DNA of 25,580 nt from Pleurotus ostreatus/Saccharomyces cerevisiae fusant (lineage: Eukaryota > Opisthokonta), in assembly GCA_024196135.1 (NCBI GenBank), contig JAMQCK010000374.1, forward strand, positions 1 to 25,580, read 5' to 3'. A program made the translations under genes and the position numbers. Positions 8,987-18,953 of the stretch are shown piece by piece; position 1 is the stretch's first letter; the number at the start of each line of letters is the position of its first letter. The notes under the pieces were generated by a model. The model did not search any database. It worked only from the letters and a program-made list of their open reading frames with translations, and was not told the DNA's origin.

Positions 8987-10913
8987 TTACTCGACCTTCG
9001 CCTTCTTTTTCTTCTTCTTTTTGCGGCTCGCTTGTGTGGTAGTACCGCCTTCTTGCGGAGCGGTATCGTTCTCCGGTGAAGGCTCGGCATCCTCTGCTTT
9101 CCGCTTCTTGCTTGCTGGTGAAGCAGCTGCGTTCCCTTGCGCAGCCTCTCCATCCGTCCGCCGCACAAAACACGACACAAAGAACCCATTCGTCGCGTCC
9201 TCTCCCGGCAAGCAGCGAATTAAACCCTCCGCGTCGGCTATAGTAATCGTGTCAGCGCTTAGGCTCGTATGCCACCCGCGACCCCTCATCAAGATCCTAA
9301 GGAAACAGAGACAACTCACCACCACTCTCCCCCATCTCCTCCTTCATGCCCCGCCTCGGCCATGTCGGGAGGACCGAGTCTCTTGATGCTAGCGCAAAGT
9401 TGCCGGCACGGCACTCGTCAGAGGCGAGTGCCTCGCGGACGACGTGCTCGTTTTCGGCAGCGTGGATGCTGCAGGTAGAGTAGACTATGCGGCGGACGGA
9501 GGGGACTGGGGGAGGGATTAGATGTATAACTTTTCCGGGCTTCGGTGCGAGGCGAAGAACGATGGAGAAGATGTGATGAAGAGGTGAGGTCGATACACAC
9601 ATTTCATCGCATGCTTGATCATCATAAGCTGAAAGGACGCCAGCTTCGCGAGCCGCTCGTCCTGGGAGTCGTTCTCTTCTTCAGTCTCGAGGAGGTAGTC
9701 GAGGCGGTTGACGATACCGGACCCGCTGCAGGAGGGGTCGAGGAGGCTGTGGCGGGTGTAAGATTCAGGAAAGGCGCGATACTGGCGATGAGAGAAATAG
9801 AGGGCTACGTACATATGCGTAACACCGCGATACGTCTCATCGTTCGGGTCGATGGTCAAGAAGTCTGCGTTCACGGGAGTCACATTCTTGCAAGCTGCCT
9901 TTGCGACCATGGTCTTCAGCGTCTGGAAGCGCCGCTTGTCGCGCTCAAAGGCGAACAACTAAAGCAGGCGCCGTCAGCAATTCCCGACCTGATTGATAGC
10001 CACAAGCTTGCATACCTTGCCCTTATTCCCCATCAGCGCGCTCAGGTACGTCGTCTTGTTCCCCGGCGCGGCTGTCGCGTCGATGACCGTAGCCTTAGTC
10101 GATGCTGGCGGATTGAGGACAAGGGGAGGGAAGCAGGATGCCTTGTCCTGGAGGATGACTTTGCCGGTTTTGTAGGCAGCATCGTCGTGGAAGGCTTTCT
10201 TGGGGGAGAAGAGGATGAGCTCCGGGACATGGGCGTCTTGGAGGAAGTTGGAGCTGGAGGGAGGTGAGGATGGTACGGACAGCGAGAAGGAAAGCAGGAA
10301 GATAAACACACGTTGAGGCGAAGGGGTCTGCGAGCTTAGAGCCGCTGGCTTGCAGGCATTTGACCGCTTCGTCGACAGACCAGAGGTTGGTGTTGACGCG
10401 GACGTAGCGTGGTATGAGAGCTGGGCGGCCTCAGCAACTTTACCGCTCACGAACACCTCAGACACACCTGCTCTCTGATCGCCCGCCTGCGCCAGATCCT
10501 CATTACTCTTCGCCCCCCTCTTGATCTTCATCTTTATCCATTCCCCCTGCAACCGCGTCTTATGCCTCAGCACCGCCTGCTTCACCGGCCCATCCCCCGC
10601 CTGTATCCCCCGCGCCAACAGCAAATCATGCACCAGCACCAGCGCCAAGTTCATCGACGTGATCTTCTTCTCAGCGGCAAGTAGGCCGCACGCCTTGATC
10701 ACGTCCGCCAGCGCGGCTTTGTCTGTCAGGAGCTTCTCATGTAGCGCGCGCTTTTCTCACTAGCCGAGGGGGCGCACATTTGAGGGTCTCGATGACGAGC
10801 GCGGCGGTCCGCTTACGGTCTTTCTCGGGGAGGGTGGCGAGGACGCCCTTGATGGAACCTTGCTTGGAGTCAAGGCGGTCCAGGGTCTTTGCGGCAGAGA
10901 AGTAGAAATTCAT
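8987..10913 (-). CDS. rcm1: 25S rRNA cytosine-C5 methyltransferase, Rcm1/NSUN5 type
   Basis: The enzyme transfers methyl from SAM to C5 of a cytosine in large-subunit rRNA, in the nucleolus. Eight exons on the minus strand (10913-10778, 10722-10468, 10420-10312, 10253-10016, 9958-9813, 9746-9601, 9505-9320, 9237-8987) join to 488 residues. The start MNFYFSAAKTLDRLDSKQGS and ETLKYK are typical of the Rcm1/NSUN5 group. SAM motif I is DATAAPGNKT (225-234), followed by FAFERDKRRF. Motif IV is LLDPSCSGSG with Cys301; the PSC form points to NSUN5/Rcm1 rather than Nop2, which has APCSG. Motif VI is YSTCS with Cys355, the expected nucleophile. The C-terminus is lysine-rich and may serve nucleolar targeting. 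Upstream on the same strand lies LRP1, another rRNA-processing gene. Confidence 0.93.
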
Positions 10914-11368
10914 TGGGACAGAAGCAAATGCAAGGTACTATGTAAGATGACGAGGTTTCAAGGGAGGGAGAATCTGAGGAGGGGTCAGTATTGAGTCGTG
11001 CAGAAAGTACGAGGATCAGGGTCGTTGAAAAATCGCCATAGCCAGCGCCGAAGCGAAGGCTCAGACAATGTAGATAAGTTTGAACAGAACATCATGTGAG
11101 GAGAGAATCTGAGTACGAGGCTCACCTTGTTCATGGGAAGGCCGCGAGAGGCATGGAGGGAAGAGGGAAGATCGGTTGAGGTTCGACGCGATCGAGCGCA
11201 AAAATAAGGCGCGGCACCAACGGTCCGGCCTTCCGGACTTCCGGCAAAGGCCGAAAGGGCACCCACAGTTGTTCACAAGGGACTCGTGTGCGTCGCGAGA
11301 AAATCCATAATCGCGTACAGCAGCAGTACAGACTTAGCAGAAGGCTAATGAGATGCGAGTAGTCAACT
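10914..11368. other. Gap between LRP1 stop and RCM1 start
   Basis: Both neighbours run on the minus strand, so these 455 bases hold the LRP1 3' UTR and the RCM1 promoter. A 16-nt imperfectly spaced palindrome (GTCCGG, 4 nt, CCGGAC) sits at 11223-11238. No gene or RNA is evident. Confidence 0.6.
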
Positions 11369-12532
11369 CTACTCCTTCTTCGCCTTCTTTTTCTTCTTTT
11401 TCTTGGCTGCATCCTCCGCGCCGTCCGTCGCTGCAGACTTGTCGACGTCCCCTTCGGCGGTGCTCTTTCGTCGTTTCTTCTTGCTCTTAGTAGAGGCCGA
11501 GGCGTCAGCACTAGGAGTAGCCGGCCTTGATACTTCCTCGAGTCCATCCACGTCCATGCTTGGTGCGGTCGTTTGGCTACCGTCGTCTGCCAAGGGCGTT
11601 AGCTGAAGCAGCCGAGAAAACCAAGGGAGAAAACTCACTCCCAAACGGATCCGTCTTCTTCCTCTTCTTCCTCAACGCGTCCACCGCCACCTGGTCCGCA
11701 CTCGCCGCCGTCGCTTTCCCCTTGCCTTTCCTATCCCTCTTCGCCGGCTTGTCATCCACCGCCGGCGCCTCATCCACCTCCATAGCACCTTCCTCCCCAA
11801 ATATCTCCAACTCCTCTCCCTCGCTGCTCTCCTCACCCTCTCTCTCCTTCAGCTCGCGCAAGTACTCCTCGCGCTCGCGCATCTTGTCCGTCACATTGAC
11901 TGGGACGGGTGCGGCGTTGGTGCTGGAAGATGGCGCGTCTTGCGGCGGGTCGCTTTTCTTGTATTGGATGGAGTTTGTGGCGTGCTTGATGAAGCGGGCG
12001 GCCGCGTCTTTGTCGACGGTGGGAGGTTCTGTGGGTGATAGGAATGTCAGCATTGGTAGGGATGCAGTGTAAGGGCAGGGAGAGAGAGGGGCTGGGGTAG
12101 GGGGAAGGGAATAAGAGAGGATGGGTATACGCACTGGGTGCACTGTCTTCGACCTTCTTGATCTTCTCGAAGTATTGCCGGACGCGGTCCTGAGATTGAC
12201 ATTAGTCCCACAGCACTTCACACGTACGAAAGCCACGCACCAGTTCTGGGATTACAGCATGAGTCTTAGGGTCTTCCCCATTCACTTTGAGCTGGACTAC
12301 CTCACATCAGCATACCAGCCTGAGCGGGTACTGCCCGCCACTCACTGAACGACAAGTCATAGATGATATACGGTAGCAGCGTCTGCAGCCGCGCTTTCTC
12401 TATTGGCTCAAGTCCAGCAAGAGTCTCCGCAAGTGGTTTGTCGAGCAGGGGAGCCAGCTCCGTCTCAAGCTTGTCGAGGGAGGCGTTCAGAGCGGCTACT
12501 TTCGCCCGGACCTTGGTGGTCTCGGTGGACAT
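11369..12532 (-). CDS. lrp1: Lrp1/Rrp47/C1D nuclear exosome cofactor
   Basis: Lrp1 (Rrp47; human C1D) binds the Rrp6 exonuclease of the nuclear exosome and helps 3' processing of rRNA and small RNAs. Five exons on the minus strand (12532-12346, 12296-12241, 12189-12135, 12028-11639, 11586-11369) join to 301 residues. The N-terminal C1D/Sas10 domain shows KARLQTLLPYIIYDLSF, then LKVNGEDPKTHAVIPELDRVRQYFEKIKKVE, the classical family signature with HP/HA-V-ELxRVKxYxxKIK. The C-terminal half is charged and low-complexity: an acidic block (EESSEGEELEIFGEE), basic patches (KRDRKGKGK, RKKRKKTDPFG) and a poly-lysine end. The tail resembles that of neighbouring Rcm1. The gene is divergent from SF3B5 with 213 bp between start codons. 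Confidence 0.9.
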
Positions 12533-12745
12533 GGCGAGTGGCACAGTGGGCGAAGGGATTCGGAACGGGGGTGTAAGTAGTAAGGCGAAGGGGGGAAGAA
12601 AGGTGAAGGAGCTAGAGGTCGGGAAAGGCGGCAGACGCGATCGAGCGCCCCTTGAACGCGGGGGAACCAAGCCAAGTGATGGCGATCGGCCCAAATAAGC
12701 GCGCGAGCAACATCTGTAAACAGCGCCACTTGACCATGGTCAGTC
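12533..12745. promoter_or_regulatory. Candidate bidirectional promoter LRP1/SF3B5
   Basis: These 213 bases lie between the two divergent start codons and must hold both leaders and promoters. The centre (gatggcgatcggcccaaa, near 12678-12695) is GC-rich without a TATA box. No specific factor site is certain. Confidence 0.6.
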
Positions 12746-13270
12746 ATGTCCTCATCGAAGTGACCTGTACGCTGATTTGCGATCCTACAGTCCTCGGAGC
12801 TCAGGTACACGGCGAACACGCAGCTCGAGCATTGTAAGTAGCGATTTCTTCTGTAGAAAATGTGACTGACGAGTGTTCGCAGTGCATGCTCGGTATACTG
12901 GGACTGGTAAGCCTCACTAGGCATTTTCAGCGGAAGCCACCTTGCTGACCTCTCAACAGGACATGCGGACATCTCTAAGTAGTACGTGTAACTTTCTTAT
13001 CTTCTCTCTAACCGTCTTACGGCTGACCTGACACCCTTCCAAAGCGAGTGGTTGACCCATCAACACCGCGACACGCTCGCCTCCATCGTCGGGCATCCTC
13101 CTTTGACGTCCTACCTCGCCATCGCCGATGGCGAGCCCATTGCGCGCATCAAATTTGAAATGACTGAGGTGAGAGAATGTGTGTTCGAGGAGGAATGTGG
13201 AGTGCTGACGAGGTATCTGCAGCGCATGTTGCAGCCATGTGGCCCTCCGCCGAAGAAGGAGGATGACTGA
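12746..13270 (+). CDS. sf3b5: Splicing factor 3B subunit 5 (SF3b10/Ysf3)
   Basis: SF3b5 is a small core subunit of the SF3b complex in U2 snRNP, which recognises the branch site. Six exons (12746-12759, 12805-12833, 12883-12906, 12960-12981, 13045-13168, 13223-13270) join to 86 residues, the same length as the human protein. Conserved segments are YTANTQLEHLHARYTGTGHAD, split over four tiny exons, then YEWLTHQHRDTLAS, VGHPPLTSYLAIAD and MLQPCGPP at the C-terminus. I chose the ATG at 12746 because MSSSKYTANTQLEHL aligns with the family start and the 45-nt intron then restores the frame. Intron 5 (13169-13222) is 54 nt without a stop, so unspliced message would encode an 18-residue insertion before the C-terminal motif. 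Confidence 0.93.
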
Positions 13271-13775
13271 GCTATACTCTGCGAGAAGGAATCCAGCGCT
13301 AGTCTCCCTTGGCAGCCGTTCGTGGATCCAGCGCTGCTGGTGCGGTATCTTGTGGCACGGTGTGAGGGTGAAGATACAACGCAGATGGATTTAACTCTTG
13401 TTACATAGTCTGTGTCTCGTCTCCTCCTGATGTCCATGACCGTGTCGCGTGTGCGCAGTATACGAAACGGTAGTCCACGTCCTCGCAAAGGTGCACTCAC
13501 CGACTCCGAGCCAGCTGAGCCTGCGGTGGGCTAAACAACCGTGAGAAGGACGCGACTTCAGGGGCACGCGCGTCGCGCTTCGAAATGAGCGCGTTTGTCT
13601 CCGCCCGTCAAGGCGCATTAGGCGCCCATCTGTTCAGCAGGGCACCTACGCATCTGCTGAATCATCTGAGTGCTCCTGAGGACCTCCCACTTATCTGCTT
13701 TCTCTCTTAAAGCCTTTCTGCCTGCCTCAGCTCGATTCAGGCCCCTGATCGAGTTTAGCGATCCTCACCACCACC
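13271..13775. other. Intergenic region upstream of WSS1
   Basis: About 500 bases with the SF3B5 3' UTR and the WSS1 promoter. The right part is rich in CGCG words. GCGCGTTT at 13589-13596 (AAACGCGC on the other strand) resembles an MBF/E2F-type site, which would fit a DNA-repair gene, but GC content alone makes such words frequent. CTTAAA-like and CT-rich sequence follow near 13695-13710. I see no gene. Confidence 0.5.
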
Positions 13776-15405
13776 ATGGCCCGCATACCCAACCTCTCCG
13801 CCTCCACCGACAGCTACGTCCGGACCATCACTCACTTGAAGGATCAGCCTCGCGGCGATGAGGCGCTCGACATGCTCAAGCGTGTCGCATCACTCGCGAA
13901 ACCTATCATGCGCAAGAGGAACTGGCATCTGCCGACGCTGGGCGAGTTCTTGCCGGACGATCCTAACCTATTGGGTGCGTGTTGTGCCTCTCGCGTTTCG
14001 TTCATTCCTATACATACTCACCCTTTATCCTCCCCTCAGGTATCAGTAAGCCCCCATCCCCCTCCTCCCCTCCCCCCACCTTAAGCTAACCATCATCATC
14101 CACCAGACGTCAACCGCGGCCACCAAATCTTCCTCCGCCTCCGCCCCGCCTCGAACCCGTCCACCTTCTACGACCTCGAGTTCGTGATGGGCACCATGCT
14201 CCACGAGCTCACGCACAACCACCGCGGGCCGCACGACGAGGTGTTCTACAAGTACCTCGATGGCCTGGAGGACGAGTACGCGGCGCTGAAGCGGTCGGGG
14301 TATGCGGGGGAGGGGTTCTATTCGAGGGGGAGGGTGTTGGGCGGGGTGCCGGGGAGGGGTGTGGGCGGGCCGGGGATTGGGAGGGGGCAAAGGTTAGGTG
14401 GAGGTGCGCGGACGAGACTAGGTGGGAGAGCGAGTGGTCCGGGGTATGCGACTGGGAGCGGAGGAAGGGCAGTTGGAGGCGGCGCAGGGGGCACGGGACG
14501 TGTACTCGGTGGTCTTACCGGCGCAAGTGCTTCGGATAAGCGGCGCGCAGCTGAGGCGGCTGAGAAGCGACGGCAAGGGGTCCGTGTTCTGGGCGGACCT
14601 ACGCGAGCGCCTCTGTCGCCGAGGGAAGCAGCGGCTCAGGTGCGTGGTTCTTCACTGACTCTCCAGTTTCTTCATAAGATTAAGTGCGGTCTAATGACGA
14701 TGGTATCAGGCCGCCATCCGCCGCGTCCGCGACTCGCACTCTTGCGCCTCCGCCGCGCAGGGCCAGGCGCAACAAGAGGCGAAAAAAGCCACACAAGCGA
14801 GCGAGGTCATCGACCTTACGCTTGAGGACGACAAGTTCGACTACAACGACTTCGTCTTTGATGACGATGATATCATGATCGTCGAAGACGGCGGTCCTTT
14901 GATCAATGAGGGCAACCCTTTGGTCGGAAACGGCGAGGCAGGTCTTAGCAATAAGCCGCCTCGCACGATCAACTACGACGACTACCTGCTGGACGAGGAC
15001 GATATCGTGATCGTCGAGGATGAGGCTGGCCCAAGCAATCGCCCAACTCCAAGGGCTGCGGTGAAGGAGGATGACGACGACATCGAGATCGTCTTCGACG
15101 GAACGGTGAAGCAGACATTTGCCACAAATGTAGCGCGACCCGGTCATCCGCGACAAGGGTTACCTGCACCCCCAACCAACTCCACCAGTCGACCCAGCGA
15201 AAAGATTCCTCCTCCTCGACAATGGACTTGCGCCATCTGCACCCTCGTCAACGACGAGAAGGCCTCGCAGTGCGATGCGTGCGCCGCTCTTCGACCTGCG
15301 CCACCGAAGGCTGACCATTGGACGTGCTTGCGCTGCGGGGAGACGCCGATACCGAACGACTTCTGGTCGTGTAGGTTCTGCGGGTTTGTGAAGACGAAGA
15401 GTTGA
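13776..15405 (+). CDS. wss1: Wss1-type WLM metalloprotease for DNA-protein crosslink repair
   Basis: Wss1/SPRTN-class proteases cleave proteins crosslinked to DNA, working with SUMO and Cdc48/p97. Four exons (13776-13974, 14040-14045, 14107-14639, 14710-15405) give 477 residues. The WLM domain (about 1-135) carries the zinc motif HELTHNHRGPH: His101, Glu102 (catalytic), His105 and His111. Next comes a Gly/Arg-rich region (138-232) with repeated LGG motifs. A SIM-like VIDLT stands at 279-283, followed by acidic-flanked hydrophobic clusters at about 301-304, 345-348 and 371-375. The C-terminus has a RanBP2-type zinc finger (WTCAICT...CDAC; Cys420, 423, 434, 437) and a second Cys4 module (WTCLRC...WSCRFC; Cys452, 455, 467, 470). 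Exon 2 is only 6 nt. The domain order fits Wss1 rather than the SPRTN group. Confidence 0.92.
14040..14045 (+). other. wss1: Six-nucleotide microexon of WSS1
   Basis: The exon GTATCA lies between a 65-nt intron ending in cctcag and a 61-nt intron starting with gtaagc. It completes a glycine codon, adds Ile and starts an Asn codon, giving NLLGINVNRGHQI, which matches the NLLGxNVN stretch expected of WLM proteins. Skipping it removes two residues without a frameshift. Confidence 0.8.
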
Positions 15406-15577
15406 CAGCGTCTGGCGTGAATGGTATATGATTAACTATCGTCCTGCCGCTCCGTCCTACAAGCCTCATCTGGCCTACTAGGCTCCACGTTACCTCGTTC
15501 TTCGACCACACTATGCTACATCATTCAGTGTTCGTCCTATGCTACACTCTACCGCCTTTGATGTACATGCTATCACG

Positions 15578-17108
15578 CTATCCTGCTTTGTAACTTATGC
15601 GAAGAATTTTGACGGTCGAAGATCCGTCTTGGCGGCTCTCACTCGTCCCGAGGAAAGTCTTGCCGCTGCTTTGGTAGTCGACGTATTCAATGGTGAGCGC
15701 AGCTCCTACGGATTAGACAAAATGTCAGCTTCAGCAACCAAATGAGGACGAAAAGTGATGCTAAACAGAAAGTAGGACAGGAGATGTCCCAACTCACTCT
15801 CTACCGCATCCACAAATGCCTGAAATGTCTCCGGGTTCCGCACCGTGAGCGCGATGAGGGCCATGCGTCGTCCGTTTTGTCGTAACTTCATGAGACGAAG
15901 GGCTAGAACTGTCACGAGAGGCTCTATGAGGGTGGGGTCGAAGACCTGAGCGAGGGGTTAAGCCGGTGGCAAGATATAGAAAATAGCAAGGCAAGCCACT
16001 TACGATGTCTGCGCCCAAGATCACGTCCTCGTCTAGCACATCCATGTCAGCCAACGCTGCTGTGCGCGACGTCGATTGGTCGAATTCGACCCAGTCGAGG
16101 TTGCGATAGTGCACATTCGGATGGTCGGAGGAGAGATCTACATGAGGACAATGCCAGTAAGCTTTCGAGTCCGCAGCGTTGACGGGAAGAAGGACATACT
16201 GCACGGCAATTGCACGTTCGCTTTGCACCGTGCCAAAACATCATCACTGACATCCGTCAACCACAAATGCGGCGCCGGTGCATTCTCCGTTGTCTGATTG
16301 AGCAGCTGCACGCTGGCGCAAATGATGCCTAGAAACCCAATTCCAGAGCCAAGTTCCAGGATGCGCTTGTTGGCGATGAGATCTTTGTGCGGAGAAGGCA
16401 ATCGACGGATAATGCAGATTAGGGATTGGTGCTAAGAATCAGACAGATTGGCGGCCATACCTGGTTCATTGATCAGGTACTCAGAGAGCACTAGGCTAGC
16501 AAGCCAGGTTCGGAGACCAGTCGTGCCGTCCTGGATCGTGGTGCGTGACTCGCGCAAGGTGACAGTCCGGTAGTCCTCGAGATGGATCAGACCGTCTGGT
16601 GATTTTTCATCGTTCCCGCTCAAACACCAATAGTGCGTTATGTAGGAGTCGCTCGGAGGCGCTCGAGGGCAGGCTATAGCGAAGTCCGGCGCGGCCGATC
16701 TGTTGATCATTGAAAAGAAGTATAAAGGTGCAGAGACAGAGAGAACATACGGCTGCTGGATGAAGCTCAGGTAGTGGTTATATATTCGGTCGTCCAACTC
16801 CACATCCTAGTGGCAGGCGGTTACATGCAAGAAACGAGAGGCCACCCGTCCAAAGTAGGGTATCGGTCTGTCAGACTTACTTCCTCCGTCTGGGATAGAA
16901 GTCTTTCCAGATGGTCGATAGCCCATTTCCAGAACGTCTTCTGATATTGAGCGGACGGAGCATATTGTCGAAAGTGATCCGACTCGAGAAGGTGTGCCAC
17001 GATTGCCTCCATAAGAGCGGAGAGAGGTTTTACATTCGGGAAGCTCAGATTACTTGGCGGTACGAGGGATGCATACCCTCGTACGAGCTCGAAGACTTGT
17101 GGATCCAT
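15578..17108 (-). CDS. efm3: eEF2 lysine methyltransferase, Efm3/FAM86 type
   Basis: Efm3 (human EEF2KMT/FAM86A) methylates a lysine of elongation factor 2 in the cytosol. Seven minus-strand exons (17108-16881, 16806-16751, 16699-16461, 16382-16200, 16137-16004, 15945-15798, 15705-15578) join to 371 residues. The N-terminal FAM86 helical part (MDPQVFELVRGYASLVPPSNLSFP) is followed by a class I methyltransferase fold. Motif I is ILELGSGIGFLGI (184-188 ELGSG), the acidic SAM-binding strand is LWLTDVSDDVLARCKANV, then LDWVEF, and GADIVFDPTLIEPLV at 277-289 matches the DxVF/YDP motif of the METTL21/FAM86 group. IALTVRNPETFQAF and the terminal TVKILRI are also typical. The gene is divergent from MRPS35, with 117 bp between starts. 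The WSS1 stop lies 172 bp away, tail to tail. Confidence 0.88.
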
Positions 17109-17225
17109 GAGACGATGATGACGGCGGGACGCAAGCAAGTTCGAATTCCGTGACGCAGTACGCGATCGCACGTGATGTGATTCTAGTTGTCACTGTCACT
17201 TGAGCGCGCGGAGATTTTCGTGCCA
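17109..17225. promoter_or_regulatory. Candidate bidirectional promoter EFM3/MRPS35
   Basis: Only 117 bases separate the divergent ATGs, so the two genes must share an upstream region. It contains GCGATCGCACGTGATGTGA around 17161-17179, including a CACGTG hexamer at 17169-17174 that could bind bHLH-type factors. No TATA box is obvious. Confidence 0.6.
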
Positions 17226-18556
17226 ATGCTCTCTCGTGTGCAGGTCTGCTCTCGGGCGCTCCGGTCGGCCTCCCAGTCTTCCTCGCGCCCAGTGCGCGCT
17301 GGACGCAGAATATGCACCACCGCCGTGCGCCGTGCGGAGGACGCGCCCCCGCCCGTGCAGAATGAGCCTGCCATCGCCGACTCGGAGCCCCCAGAGGCGG
17401 TTACCGAGGCACCACGGGAGCTACCCAAGGACGACGATGGGGAGCAGCACATCCCAAGGACGTACAAGGAGTTTATGCAGACGGTCGGTCAGAAGTACCG
17501 CGACGTCGACATCAACAAGAAGAACAACTGGCTGAGCGCGGACAGGCTTTCCGTGCGTCCTTCCCGCATTACCTATCGCCCCTTACTGACATGACTCTAG
17601 CCCTTCCCTATGAACCCCTCATTCCGTCCGCCGCCGCCAATCTCTGACGCGAAGAAGGAGCTCATGTGGACCCTCTTCCAGCAAGACCCCGATGCCAACA
17701 GCCAGCTGAACCTTTCGCGGAAGTTCGGCGTCAGCCTGAAGCGCGTAGACGCTATCCTCCGGCTGAAGGGGCTTGAGCACGACCTGAAGTCGCAAGAGAA
17801 GGAGGTTCGTGCCCTTTCCAATCCCTCACCGACATGATGTTTCAAACGATTAGTCTTTAAGACACCTACGTGGTTACAACTCATATTTTATACGCTGATC
17901 CATGTCCCCTCATCCTCCTCATAGCTCATAACGACCTACTAACATACACACCCAGGCTGGCGACAAGGTTCAGACACCTCTCGTGCAGACCGGTTTCCAG
18001 AAGGGCATGGAGGTGCTGCTGGGTTCGGAGCAGGCACAGATCAACGCGAACAAGTACGCGTTGCAGAGCCAGCCAGACCCGACGTACTACAACCAGAGTG
18101 AGGCCGACCAACTCGAATTGGAGGAGAACCGTGACGCACAAAGGCAACGTTACGTGCGCATGTACTGGGAGTCTATTCCTGAGGATGGACGGGTATGTGG
18201 TCCTTACCTTCTCACCCTTCTCACGTACTCATGCGTGCTTACAGGAACCCGTCGTTCCCGCCGCCCTCAAGCACGCCCAGGAGAAAGCCATCGAGCACTC
18301 ACAGAAGGCCGAGCGCGCAAAGGAGAAGCTCGTCCCCAAGATCCCCGAGACCTTCGAGCTGCGCCGGCCCGAGAAGGTACAGGTCATTCAGGCGCGCGAG
18401 AAGGCCCCCCTCGAGTTCAAGGATGTCGGTGCCAAGTTCCTCGACGTCGAGCGCGAGCTCCAGCGCCTCAAGACGAGCCAGACGAAGCGGAGGAAGCGCG
18501 CGAGCGTTGCGCAGGCGGTCAACACGGCTGTCCCGCCGCGCGCGAACCTGTCGTAG
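17226..18556 (+). CDS. mrps35: Mitochondrial small-subunit ribosomal protein mS45 (Mrps35/Bot1)
   Basis: The protein matches the fungal mitochondrial regulator family that includes yeast Mrps35 (mS45) and fission yeast Bot1, part of the mitochondrial small ribosomal subunit. Four exons (17226-17552, 17601-17804, 17956-18192, 18245-18556) join to 359 residues. The N-terminus (MLSRVQVCSRALRSASQSSS, then RPVRAGRR) is rich in Arg and Ser without acidic residues, as in a mitochondrial presequence. Family segments are RTYKEFMQTVGQKYRDVD, NPSFRPPPPISDAKKELMW, then LSRKFGVSLKRVDAILRLKGLE, a helix-turn-helix-like stretch, and QTGFQKGMEVLLGSE. The C-terminus is a charged helical region ending in KRRKRASVAQ. 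The donor chosen for exon 2 is gttcgt after KEK-type codons, weaker than the others but phase-correct. Confidence 0.87.
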
Positions 18557-18953
18557 TCTGCCTGTCGTTGATCTATACTACTTATACTTGCTGTGCACCT
18601 TGTCCATGGTTAATGGGATGCTATCGTTCTCTCGACTCATGCGCGTCTGAAGACGACTATTTGTGAAGCCTTGAAGTGCGTTCAGGTACGTGCCATCTTT
18701 CGCATGCATGGTTGGCGAAGCAGACTCAGGGACTTGAAGTCGCGCATGAGGCTCGTCTGATTGGTCTTTATGTACTCAAGCATCAGGCAGACGAAGAGAA
18801 TGCTACACGTATATTCGTGCATCGTAAGTAGTCTCGTTGCCTATTGGCAACCTCTAATGAAGTACAGGGTGTACAAGTATAAAACAAAAAATCCGCATAT
18901 AAATGTGTAACAACGCCAACCTCATCGGTAAGCGAACAGAGATACCCTAGACC
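18557..18953. other. Convergent gap between MRPS35 and the MFS gene
   Basis: These 397 bases hold two facing 3' UTRs. An AT-rich stretch (about 18870-18910) is the only compositional feature. I see no reading frame or RNA structure that I can support. Confidence 0.7.

Noticed and set aside
10723..10777. Frameshift near the start of RCM1
   Set aside because: The apparent break is a normal 55-nt intron; splicing gives ETLKYKAALADVI in frame.
15706..15797. Suspected frame break before the last exon of EFM3
   Set aside because: The donor is gtgagt after one extra base (A), so the codon AGA is completed across the 92-nt intron and the end reads AVERAALTIEYVDY...TVKILRI as in the family.
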